64,000 nt of DNA from Ichthyophthirius multifiliis (Eukaryota; Ciliophora; Oligohymenophorea; Hymenostomatida). Shown here one piece after another: positions 25,655 through 37,518 of the stretch. The stretch spans positions 2,787-66,786 of the forward strand of contig NW_004086062.1 of the NCBI RefSeq assembly GCF_000220395.1. Reading direction: 5' to 3'. Below the pieces are notes generated by a model. It saw only the letters and a program-made list of their open reading frames with translations. It was not told where the DNA came from and searched no databases. Numbering within the stretch: the stretch's first letter is position 1; each line of letters opens with the position of its first letter. The translations under genes were made by a program, and so were the position numbers.

Positions 25655-27859
25655 TAAGAAAGATACTAATTAAAATGATAACTAATCAAATTATTAAAGC
25701 TATTTACCTCCATAATCATCTATGCCTTTTGATCAAGATCCTCTCGGCTCTTTAGCTAAAAAGAATGAATAATGTATTTTTTAAAATAATGAAATATGGA
25801 ATACTGGATTATTATAAAACATATAAACAAATTTTATTAATAATAATGATATATGGCAAACATAAAATACTAATAATGATTTTATAAATAATTAAGATAA
25901 TGATTTGTTTAATTAATTTAATTAATAAACTTAAGTATAAACATAAGAAATAACTTAATAATAATAAAAAAAATAAGGAGAAGAAATAGATCTTTTTAGC
26001 GATTTTTATGGAAATTATTAATAATCAAATAATAATTAATAGTCAAATATATAATAAACATAATTATAATAATAAAATTTAAATAATATTTATAATCCAA
26101 AACCTTAACCAATTTAAAACAATAAAAATTAAAATGAACTTGATTTTGATTTATTATTTGGATCTGATGATACAAAAAATAATAATATTTAATTACAATA
26201 AAATCAAAGCATATAATCATAATAACAATAAATGCAACAGATATAACCATAATAATAGCTAATAAATAGTCAAAAACAATAATTACAAATAAATAATACA
26301 AATAATGCTTCATAAATTCCAATAGAATTACATTTAAAAAATCATAATTAAAATAAGTAATCATTAAATTAATTAACTACAGGAATAGGCGCTGCAACTA
26401 TAGCAGCTGAAACAAAATTAGCATTAACAAATAATTTAAATGATAATTAATAAAAAAATTAGCAATAGTAACCTTAGAATTAATTAACTTAGCAAAATGA
26501 TTAAATATAATAACCATAAAGAAAAAAAAGCATTACTTTAAACACTAGCAATACCTAATTTATATAAGAAAAATAATGTAAAAAAAGTGTACTTACAGTT
26601 GTAGGTGCAAAAAGCGATGTAAAAGTCTAAATATAAAGCTTTTAAGTTATATAAGGTTCACTTTTAAAATAACCTTATGCAATATATCATATCACGACTA
26701 TGCCTTTTAATTGGAGTGTGAAAAGACACAACAGTGATTTTTTATGGTTGAAAAATATACTTGTAAAAGTACATCCTGGAATTGCCATACCACCTTTACC
26801 TGAAAAAACAATAAAAACTATGGATGATAAATTAGCTACTAGAAGAAAAATATATTTTTAATGTTTTTTAGAGGAAATATTAAATGATGAATAATTAAAA
26901 TCTTCTAAATATCTTACTGATTTTTTATCTATTTCTGATGAAAAATTACTTAAATAAAGATAAAAAGAAACCGAAAAATTTAATTAACCGAAAAATCTAA
27001 ATGAAATAGAAACTATTATTGGAAAAGTATTAATTACTGTATATACATATATATAAATATTTAATTTTTTAAAGTATTTTACAAATAAAAATCCTGAATG
27101 TCAAAATTAATCAGTTATTATTGATTCCTTTCTGACATAAAATGATATTTTATATGATAAACTTAAATTATTATCAAAATAATTATAATAGGGTTATAAT
27201 TAAATATAGCAAGCTTTTTATTAAATTGGCGATGTATTTTCTTAACTATTTAGTAATGTACAATTCTTTAATTAAAAAGCTTTTGAAGAATGCTAAGTAA
27301 AGGATTTAGAAGAAGTCTATAAAATTATGAATAATATATATGTTAAATAAGCATATTAAATTTAAAATTAATAAAAACTGTTTGAAAATAATTTTTATAA
27401 TTATTTTAAATTTCATAAAGATAGTTTAAATGGATTAAAAGATATAGTAAAAATTAGAAACGATTTAAATGCCGCATTAACAAAAAAAACAGGTTATCTT
27501 ATATATTAATTTTTAATTAAAAATTTTTTTGTAATTAATAAAGACAATGGTAGTTAAGGAGGAATGTTTAACAACATTTTTGGAAAAAGCAAAGAAACAG
27601 TATATTAACCATCTAAAGTATAAAAAAATAAATATTTATTTATTTAAAATAACATTTTTATCGAAGATATTAAAAGAACTTGAAGATTAAACAGGATACT
27701 ATAATTAACAAATGATTACTAATTGTAAATAAATATTAAAACATAGGAGCATTAAATATTCTTGATCATTTCTCTGATTATCTAACTATAATTAAAAGAA
27801 ATATAAAATGAAGTAAATAATATATATAATTAAAATAAATATAAAAAATATATGAATAG

Positions 27860-27891
<32 letters not shown>

Positions 27892-28073
27892 TTTATATAA
27901 TTATATTTACACATATTTTTATTTTTATAATTATTTATATTATCATTTTTATTATATTTTATTTTTTTAATTAGATTTAAACGTGTTGGGATGATATAAT
28001 TTCTGATTTTAGATCAATAACATGTGGCCATGGAACAATAAATAAATATGAAATATTAAAAAAAGTAGCATGA
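24552..28073 (+). CDS. Sorting nexin with PX and BAR-like domains
   Basis: Two small introns follow a short acidic N-terminus (about 24,660-24,720 and 24,764-24,828). Then comes a very long Gln/Asn-rich segment that includes the CAA/TAA tract. The PX domain (about 26,580-26,990) reads TVVGAKSDVKVQIQSF, YAIYHITTMPFNWSVKRHNS, HPGIAIPPLPEKTIKTM and YLTDFLSI, with the basic residues that bind phosphoinositides. A helical BAR-like region follows: FYQIGDVFSQLFSNVQFFNQ, LNGLKDIVKIRNDLNAALTK, and a last exon CWDDIISDFRSITCGHG. The protein should bind curved PI3P membranes in endosomal sorting. Near 27,763 the frame meets an early TGA; shifting one base restores the BAR helix (QLQLKEIQNE), so a one-base indel in the assembly or a real lesion is likely. 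The last intron (about 27,813-27,974) is unusually long and rich in AT repeats. Confidence 0.85.
25349..25655 (+). repeat. (CAATAA)n then (TAA)n poly-glutamine tract
   Basis: A hexamer repeat of alternating CAA and TAA covers about 25,349-25,595, followed by a pure TAA run to about 25,654. In the sorting-nexin frame each triplet is Gln, giving roughly 100 consecutive glutamines. Shorter TAA/TAG/CAA runs lie upstream (25,080-25,345), interrupted by a few Lys, Ile and Tyr. Read on the other strand in a standard frame it would give poly-Leu, which is an artefact. Confidence 0.9.
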
Positions 28074-28240
28074 ATTATAATACCTTCTACTATTATTTTG
28101 TTTTATTTTTTTTATGTTTTATCAATTTTGAAAACATAATCAATATAAAAAAATATTAGTAAAATGGATAATTTTTTTTTTCTTATACATTTTTTTAAAT
28201 ATAAATTAATAAAAATTTAACTAATTTTATTCTATAATTA

Positions 28241-28274
<34 letters not shown>

Positions 28275-28560
28275 TTTTATTTTGTTTTAAATATAATTCT
28301 TATTATTATTTATTATTTTTATGTCAAATAAAGTTTTATCATTTTTTAAATAATTAAATAATAAAAATGTTTAAAATTATCTCTAAAATTTTTATTTTAA
28401 AAATGTTGAAATATATTAATTTTTTGTAATTAAATATAAATATAAAAAATATCTTTATTTAGTGTTTAATTTTATTTTTAAACATAGACAAACAATAAAA
28501 CATAAATAATTTCACTATTTTTTAAAAAAATATTTTAATAAAAATTTGTAAAAGGATATC
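28074..28560. other. Convergent intergenic region
   Basis: Lies between the 3' ends of the sorting nexin (rightward) and a small membrane protein (leftward). A/T-rich with an (AT)n run near 28,240-28,270 and poly-T. It should hold both polyadenylation sites; I see no distinct signal beyond the composition. Confidence 0.55.
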
Positions 28561-28989
28561 TCAATCTTATTTTACTTTTTTATTTCTGCAGCTTGAAGAA
28601 GAGCTACCCATAAGATAAAAAAGACCAGCTATAATAGAAACATTTTTTAAAACCGTTGCAAGTGCATTTTAATCTTAGTTATTTTCAAGTAAAGTTGGCA
28701 AAGTTTATAAAACTGTGTTTGCTATAATTCCTAAAGTTACTAAAAAAGGAACTATTTTGCAATTGCTTAGTAAAATTAAAGAACTCAAAATATATAAACC
28801 AGCTACAACATATCTAGCTTCTTCATAGTATTATTAATAATCTTAAATTATAGCTAATTAAGGTACTTTTATTGATAATTTTGTTAAAGATGTGTTAAAA
28901 TCTTATCTAGAATTATGTCTGTAAAACAATAAACCTCCTTGAATACATAAAGAAAGAACTAAAATAAATTTACCTAGGCCTACGAGCAT
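28561..28989 (-). CDS. Small four-helix membrane protein (DoxX/HR-lesion-like layout)
   Basis: Intronless frame of 142 residues with four likely membrane helices: near the N-terminus (GLGKFILVLSLCIQGGLLFY), residues about 64-80 (YVVAGLYILSSLILLS), about 84-102 (IVPFLVTLGIIANTVLQTL), and about 118-132 (NVSIIAGLFYLMGSS). A short loop of about 35 residues separates helix one from helix two, and the tail is basic. Size and helix spacing resemble the DoxX or HR-lesion-inducing families, which include a Gly-rich first helix, but no residue is diagnostic. I call the membrane topology with confidence and the family only as a suggestion. It lies tail to tail with the sorting nexin. Confidence 0.75.
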
Positions 28990-30371
28990 TTTTAATTTTT
29001 TTTTAATTTTTTATTTTTTTAATTTTTTTATTTATAAATTATATTTTTTATATATGTTCTCAATTAAAAAAAAAGATATATGTTTATTTTTGTAAAATAA
29101 GTAATTTTTAGTATAAAATATGTTTATAACGTGGAATCATATATTTTATTATTATTAATACAAATTTATTTTAATTAAGAATATAATATTTGAATTAAAT
29201 ATTTTTTTTTTAAATTAAATTACTAATCATAAGCTTGTAAAAAATTAACTAAATTTAAGTTATTATTATAAGTAATTATATATAAATATAATATTAATAT
29301 TGAAATGTAGTAATTGAATAAAAAATATCTATTCTATTTAAATAATAATGCTTATTATATATTTAAATTATTAACTTTATTTTTTATTTTTTAATATATT
29401 AATTAAATTTGCAATCAGAAGTTTAAATTTTTTTTATAAAAATAAATAATAAAAATAAAAATTTAAAAAAATTTGTTCGAAAAAAAATATAAATAAATAT
29501 GTTTTTTAATGTATTATTATTTAAAAATTTTATTAATAAAAAAATTAAAAAATATTATATAATAAATTTATTATTTATGATAATAAAAAAAATTAAAATT
29601 AAAATTTTTAAATTATTATTTAAAATTAAATAATAAATATTAATGAATTTTTATCTAAAATAAATAAAGATTCAAAGTATTGTGTTTTTATGTACATTTT
29701 GAAAATATATTATATATAATTATTCTTGTTAAATAAAAAATTATTATTTAATAAATAAATTTTGGAAATGGAAATGGAAATGAATAAGTAATTATAAATA
29801 AAAAAAAAAAAAAAATAGTAAATATATAATAAATAAATAAGAATAAAAATAAAATAACTTTTATAAAAAAAAACTAATAATAATAAAAAAAAAAAAAATT
29901 AAAAATAATAGTAAAATTAATAAAAAATAGAAATAATAATAATATAAATAATATATATATAATAATAATAATAAAAATAATAATAATAAAAATAATAATA
30001 ATATAATAAATTAAATTAAATTAAACTTTATTTTATATGAATTGAATTGAATTTATTTTTATTAAATAGATACTAATTGAATATTTTTAATTATATTAAA
30101 TTAATTTGTATTTAATTAAATATTAATATTATAATTTAATATTACTTTAAATTGTATTTATAATAATAATTTAATTAATTATAATAAATATATATTTCTT
30201 AATTATAGTTTAATAATATTGTCATAATTAATTTTTTTACAATTAATATTTTATAACTTATTAAAAAATGGTTATTGATCACTAATATTTACGTATATTT
30301 TCTTTTTTTATTTATATTATATCATAATTTTTTTTAATTTTTTTTTTAAAATTATTTATTTAAGATACTAA
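28990..30371. other. Extreme A+T intergenic stretch
   Basis: One of the most A+T-rich stretches in the window, made of mono-, di- and trinucleotide runs (poly-A near 29,800, AAT/AAATA-like repeats at 29,870-30,010) and three direct copies of gaaatg at about 29,764-29,782. No coding frame, no RNA gene. Such sequence could serve as a replication or matrix-attachment region, but nothing here proves it. Confidence 0.5.
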
Positions 30372-32172
30372 ATGTCTATTACTTATGATTAATATAATTA
30401 ATTACGTAAAGTGCCTGCTGTACCAATTTAAGCATGAAAAACTAGATTTACAAAAGATTTATTCAGATTATAAGGCACTTTAGTTAAGCACTATATTTAA
30501 TTCTTTATACTAATCATAGTTTTTATTTGAACTTATAAAAAAGTTGTTTTGTAAGATGTAATATATATAATTTATAATATAATTAATTTATTTTTATATA
30601 AAAAGTGATTTTTCATATTACGATGAATTTCATATATTAGTATTATTTATAATTACTTAATAATAAGAACACCATCATTAACAAATTAGATAAATTCATA
30701 TTTGAAGTAAATTAAATTTTTTAAAAATTTATTATTTATAATTATAAATATTGGATGTTTAAGTAAAATTCCTGATAATTTAAATTCTTATTCATACTTT
30801 AAAATACAATTATAAATTATTCAATCATAGCTGAAGTAATTCTTTTGCTTAAGGATTCGAAAATGCCTAAACCTTATTGAAAATAAATTTCATTTGTATA
30901 AATTATTATCAGAATAGCTTTTTTTTATAAAATTATTATGATTATAGTATGAAAGCTGTTAATTTTTACCTGTAATCACCGGTTCTCTAAAAATAACAAA
31001 AAATATACTTATTGAATATATTTTACTGATTAGAGTTATGAGAGATCCTGATATTTATATTTTTTTTAAAAAAAATTACTACTTTTTAATGCCTTTTCTT
31101 AAGATTTATTAATGAATGAAAAAATAATATTTATATATCTTTAGTAATAATTAATATATTTATTAAATTGAAAATTTAGAATAAGTAATACACTAAAGCC
31201 TATTTCTGGTTTACAGTCAATAGAAACTTTTGTAATAAAAATAATATATTTATTCGACATTATGAAAGTTCGCTTTAGTGTAATGTTAGTTTGCCGTCTG
31301 AAAGTAGAAAAACAGAATATTATGAAAATTCGGCAAAAACAATGATTATATTAAGAAAAGTAGGAGATCAAGATTTTGGTTATTAAAATGTATATTAAAT
31401 TCGAAATGCAAAACTACAGGTGAATTATTAAGAGAATTTAATTTTTTTATTTATTAATGGCAAAATGGTTTACCCTCATCAATAATAAGAAATGCAAATA
31501 GAATTGGATTAAATCCGATCCTGGAACCCAAACAAAAGAAAGTGGATTTTTTTGATAGTCTAGTAGATGGTCTATGGATAGAAATATGAATACAGTATTA
31601 GATAATAATATGACATTTTGCTTAGATAATTTAAAAAGAATAAAACTTAGGTAAAAATTAAGAATGTTTTCTGAAGTTTAAGATTTAGCTATGGAAAGTC
31701 CTATATCCTGAAACAGTAAGTATATGTGGAATAGTTTATTTATCTTATGAAGATTCGGGATGTGCTTATTATGTAAAAATTTGGGCTAAGTAAAATGCTT
31801 ACATTAAAAATGACGCAATTAATAATTAGATTTTAGTAAATTTCAGAGTTAACTAAATGATTTTATAAACCAATTTAATTGACAGCTAACATATTTGATC
31901 TCTTATTAGCTTTATTATAATAGTTAAATGTAGGAAATTATGAATCTGAATATGAAATACTTTAAAAAATCAATTAGTGTATTCCTTTTAAATTAATTTT
32001 GATAATAGGAAGTTAATTAATATAAAATTTGAATTTAAATTATATTTATATCAAATAAATAATCAATTACAACTAACTTATACATGCATACATTGATGTT
32101 GAGTATGTATATTTTTAAATATCATGTCGAATATAAGCCAGTTAGTAAAATATAATACTTTTAAAAATAATG
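30372..32172 (+). pseudogene. Unidentified, probably decayed gene
   Basis: Base composition rises to genic levels and several segments look coding, but no single frame spans them. From ATG 30372 the frame gives LRKVPAVPIQA, then TGA, then KTRFTKDLFRLQG and a hydrophobic helix (HYIQFFILIIVFI) broken by another TGA; both TGAs fall where Trp would fit. Around 31,190-31,640 another frame gives KAYFWFTVNRNFCN and RKWIFLIVQQMVYG. A 32-nt GT..AG intron can join it to LWKVLYPETVSICGIVYLSY (to about 31,890). A last frame runs NVGNYESEYEILQKINQ to TGA at about 32,170. This could be an old gene decayed by AT-biased mutation, or a gene with many introns that I could not resolve. I recognise no family; an eIF4E-like reading of part of it was not convincing. 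Confidence 0.35.
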
Positions 32173-33461
32173 TGACCTTATATTATTCTTCAATCTTTAT
32201 TTATGAGAATTTTGTAAAAACAATATATTCTGTGAATGATAAATAATTATTTCTATGATAAATAAATTCCATTATTATATTTTATTAAATTTTTAATTTT
32301 TGAAAGCTTATATTACAATTAACTTTTGTATTCAACTATATTTTTATCAAATATAATTTAAATTATTTTAATAAAAATTTATAATTAAAAGATAATTATT
32401 TAAAATATGAATAAAAAGCAATAAATCATTTTTATAAAAATAAATTTTATATTTGTATAATTAATAAAGGGTATAAAATTAAGATAAAACATATTAAAAA
32501 AATGTAATAATTTATTATATCAATTTATCTAACTGTGAATAGAATAGAAAATCAAATATACTGACGGATTCATACTTTTTTGTCTTTTAATATAAATATT
32601 TTTGATTTAATTTGAAATTATTATTTGCGATTTGTATTTTTTTTTAAACTTATATTACAAACAAAAATATATATATATAGTATTATTTTAAATGAAAAAA
32701 AATATATATAGTATTGTTTTAAATAAAAATAAATAAATATATTTATGAACATCTAGTATAAAAATATTAATAATCAAATGGCAAATTTTTAAATATATAT
32801 TAAATATAAAATCATTTGTTTATAAGCAATAAATTTTTATTTATATAATAAAAACATATGACTTTAGAAATAATTTTATGATAAAATTATAAGAATAATT
32901 AAACAAAATGATTTTTATCAATTAAAAAATATAAATTATTAAATTATAAAAATACCTATAATCATATTATATTTACAAAAGTGTTATTATACATTAATTA
33001 ATATTTATAAAAAATAAAATTATTATTTTTTAAAAGGTGTAATATTAGAATTTATAATTACATAAATTTTTAACTCATTTTTATATTAATTTATATAATT
33101 ATAATTTTTTTATAATCATAAATTATAAAAACGAATCACTAAATATGTACATAATTATTATTTTGAAAATAAAGATTAGTATATATGAATAAAACAACAT
33201 TTAAACATTAATAAATACCAATTTTTTATTACATTTTATATTAATAATTTTTATTTATTAAATTAAATCTAAATTTTATTTACTAAATTAATTCTTATAA
33301 AAAAGAAATTAATTTATTTGCTAAATTAATCCTTTTTAAAAATAAATAATTAAATTTTACTTAACTATTTTTAAAACTATTGTTTTTATTACAATTAAAA
33401 AAATAAATTATAATTTAATCATTTTTTTAAAATTATTTTCATTAAAAAAAACTATTTTAAA
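32173..33461. other. Intergenic, A/T low complexity
   Basis: Long spacer with AT runs (for example near 32,665-32,710) and no motif-bearing frame. Nothing else seen. Confidence 0.5.
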
Positions 33462-34376
33462 ATGGATTCTTTTACTGGCCTACCAAAAAAATAAATGACA
33501 ATGGAATAAATAGTAATAATCTATTTTAAAAACTAAAAATATTAAATATAATTAAATTTATTATCTAAATCTTAAAATATTATAAATATATTTGTTTATT
33601 AATGATTTTTAAAAAAGGATAAAATGTTAAATGTATAACTAAATTTAATGCAATAAGATTATGAATTATGTACAAAATACGAGAATAAAATTAGAAATTA
33701 ATAAGAATAAATAATATTAAGAGGAAGATTTGAAAAAGCAGAAACAGATGATGGAACTAAATTTTAAGATGATGAAGATTTAATCGAGTAGAAAAAAACA
33801 TTGAATGATATTACAAATAAATTAAATGAATAAAATAATAATTTTAATAATAATTAAAATTAATAAAATACCTATCAAGATGATTAATAGAATGATGAAA
33901 ATAAAAATAATAATTATTAGTAAATTAATGATGATAATAATTGTCTTTTTGATGATAATGATGAATATGATGATGTATTTTTATTAAATTATCACATTCT
34001 TAATTAAAAATAATAATTTATTTAATTTTATTTTTAAAGTTTTAATAAGCTTCTTAAGTTGATTTTTAAAAATAAAAGAATAAGAAGAAAACAAATTAAA
34101 AGAAAATAATTATGTTCATGAAGAAAGAAGAGAGTATGATTTTTAAAAAATTAAAGAAATAATGAACTCTTTTAATTTAAAAGCTCCAGATTGGGCAAAT
34201 GAGTAATTTAATAATATATTTAAATTGATAATTAAATAAAAAAAAATTAAATATAAATTAGCCAAGAATAATGGAAAATAAAAATTAAAGATATTATAAA
34301 AGAATAAAATAGCATTTGAATATAATTTTTAGATAGATTTTGTTTAAATTTTATTTATATATTATTAAATTAGTGA
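33462..34376 (+). CDS. Acidic Asn/Gln-rich protein, function unknown
   Basis: Exon 1 starts MDSFTGLPKKQMTMEQI and is followed by a 105-nt intron (33513-33617). Exon 2 continues DKMLNVQLNLMQQDYELCTK and a charged helix (KYENKIRNQQEQIILRGRFE) with AETDDGTKF, then an Asn/Gln/Asp-rich stretch ending CLFDDNDEYDD. A second intron (about 33,977-34,038) leads to a last part containing YVHEERREYDFQKIKEIMNS and LKAPDWANEQF. Joining those pieces needs one base of frame change in an A-run near 34,065-34,085, so the assembly may have a homopolymer error or there is another tiny intron. A final short intron (34341-34373) would place the stop at 34374-34376. I recognise no family; helical acidic proteins like this are often scaffold or trafficking factors, but that is not shown. 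Confidence 0.55.
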
Positions 34377-35029
34377 AAATTTATTTTACATTTTTAATCA
34401 TATTTATAATTTAAAGAAGCATCTTATAAATTTAATTTTCATTAAAATATAACATTTTACAATTAGTTTTATTATCAAAAATATAATTAATTATTTTATA
34501 GATTTATTTTTAAATAGTTATATATATTATTTAAAAAATTATTTTTTCGAATTATTTCAATTAATATATTAAAATGTATTTTATTTATAGAAGGAAATAA
34601 ATAATTTATTATAAACAAGAACATTTATTTTTATTGTTTATTATAAAAATTAAGTATACATTTTTTAAATTAGTAAATTTTTAATTAATTATGTTGAACG
34701 AAAATATAAATAGAGAATATAAATCTATATGATTCGACAAAAATATCGAAACAAAGGTCAAATATCAAATATGAGTTATAATATTAAACCTTAGTTAATA
34801 GTATTTATATTATCTATGTGTTTAAAAAATCATTTGAAATAAAAATTAAATATAATTTTTAATTAGAATTATACATATTTTTTTAAATTTTTATATAAAA
34901 ATATTATAAATGTTATATATTAACATTTATTTAAAGTAAAAATCATAATAATTTAATAACAATATTAATTTTACAAATAATTCATAATTATAACTTTTTT
35001 TTTTAACATAAAATAAATAAATTAGAAAT
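34377..35029. other. Convergent intergenic region
   Basis: Lies between the 3' ends of a rightward and a leftward gene. A/T-rich, no motif-bearing frame. The 3' boundary of the rightward gene is uncertain, so up to a few hundred bases could belong to it. Confidence 0.45.
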
Positions 35030-37481
35030 TCATATTTTAATTAAATTAAAAATTATAATTTAATTATTCGAAGCTATAATCAAATAAGGATTTTTACTAT
35101 GGTTTTAATTATGAGACAGTTATCTATTTATTGAAATTTAACTTTCTTAATCAAAAACAAATATATCAGATATTTGAGAATAAATTTATAATTTATCCAA
35201 CTAAGCATTATTATGAATATCATAAGCACATATTATGCCATTATCTAAAAATAGAAAAAAAAATATATAAATAATCAGAAGAAATAACTAAAAATAAAAT
35301 TTACTTTTATAAGCAATTAAAATAACATCTCCTTTTTCATTCAAACACATTTTTTTAGGAATACCATTTAGAGCAATTTATTTAATATTCTAAAAATAAA
35401 TAAAGATTTTTTAAAAATAAAAAAATAAATAATACAATATGTTCTCTAAAATTTCGTATCTACACATAATCTTTGGTAAGATAATATATTTCATCTTTAT
35501 CTTATTTAGAAAATAGGACTTGATTATCCGAGTCAAGATTATTTTATTATGTTTTATTAATTTTTAAATTATCAATTAAATAATATTCTAATTCATATAT
35601 TTTTTCTAATTCTTCAATAGGCTTTACATTCCTTTTCAGTTATTTTCTATTCCAAATCTAAATCTTTCCATTTTTTGTGCAAACAGCAAAAAAGTTTAAA
35701 GGCTCAAATGGTGAAATATCTATATTAGCCAATTCAAAACCTAATGCATCACCTATTTTGTTCATTTATACTTAAAATTGATTATTAAAATCTAAAACCA
35801 AAATAAATAAATCTCCCAATGAATTACCCGCAATTAAATTTTTAGTTTCAGGTAAACATTTTAAACAGTTAACCTAAGATTAATTAGAGTTATTAATATT
35901 TAAAAAAACCTAACCCAATACATCATAAGAAACATAATTATAAAATCTAACAAATCCATCATTATAACCAGCAACAAGAATTTACAAATTTAAAAGAAAA
36001 TCCATAACTAAGCATTCTTTTTTTGGTAAAAAAAATTCAGTTTTTTCTTCTATACTTTCTAATTCCCAAATTCTTATTGTTTAATCATTTGAACAAGAAA
36101 ACAAATATCCATTTTGTTATGATTAACAAGAAGGTAAAAAGTTAACTTATCTTATTATTTTTTCAGATTAATGACTTCCACTAATCCTCACCAACTCATT
36201 TTCTTAGAAATCCAAAAGCCATAATGTACCGAATTTCGATAAAACAATTATATTTTCATCATTTTATTAATGTTTATTGTTGGAAAAAATAAAACCACTA
36301 GATGAATATGATACTGGAAACGCATCCAATGTAAATAATTAAGGGTTTGAACCTATTATCTAAGCTATTTTTTCTGAAAGAGGTATTTTGTGTTAGAGAT
36401 CATTTTGATTCTTCATTTGAAATTTATAAATATTAACACTATTACTTATTAGTATTAAATTTTCTTCTACATATAAACATTCCGTTATGCTTTGATTTAT
36501 AACATTTTAACATACACATGAACATATTCCTGTTCTTGTATCAAATATTAAGATAGCTCCCTATTTATTTTTATAAATTTTTATTTAATTATATATATAT
36601 TACTAAAGAGGTCCCGACAAATAACAAATGTTAATTATCTAAAATCAAGTATAATAAGCAATTAAAGTTTCCTAATTATTATTTATTTTTTATTTCTGGT
36701 TCTTAAAATTCTAATGTCATTCGAGAATTCAATCTCCAAAATTAAACTTTTTATAAAAATAAAACTGCAAACTCTAAAGATCCTAAAGTTGCATTATTCC
36801 ATTTAAAAGAAACAAAAGATTTTTCCAAAATACTGCAAGATATTAATTTTTAAGATGCTAATTCATAAACGTTTATCGTATTTTTTAGCATTTAGGATAC
36901 CAATAAATAATTTGAACATGGAGATATTTCTAATAAAGAAGCGTTTTCTGTATTTATTTAGATAATTTGTTTATGAGAAATGCTATCAAAAATAATTGTA
37001 TGATTACTGAAGGACAAATAATAAAATTTACAGTTCGGAGATATGTCTATTGAATTTATTTGTTAAGGAAAAATTAAAACTTTTTGTATTTTTTTTTGAC
37101 TATTTATGTCATTTATAGTTAAAATATGGTCTAAATAAGTAATTATATATCTATATATTTTATTCCATATAAACTTTGATAAGGGAAATTTTAAAGAAGT
37201 TGAAAAACCAATTGTAGAATTCATTTAGAATATTTCGCCAGGTTTTCTTTAAAATAAAGTTATTCCTTCTATTTCTCCAGGATTATTACTTTATAATAAT
37301 AAATCTTCTTCTTTTTAATTTTCTTATTATTTTAACATTTATACGTTCCTAAATTATTAATTTTAATGTAGATTTAATAACTAATTTTAATTTTAATTTT
37401 AATTTTATAATTATAATAGATGATTTTATTATAATTAATAAGAAACATTTATTTAATTACAATATTATTATTATTATTATA

Positions 37482-37518
<37 letters not shown>

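Noticed and set aside
27840-27900. (AT)n run as a separate regulatory element
   Set aside because: It lies inside the last intron of the sorting nexin and is simple low-complexity sequence.
31440-31900. eIF4E-like protein
   Set aside because: A few residues fit (CG then I.IW, and W.P.. then KW), but they come from different frames and the other conserved Trp positions are missing.
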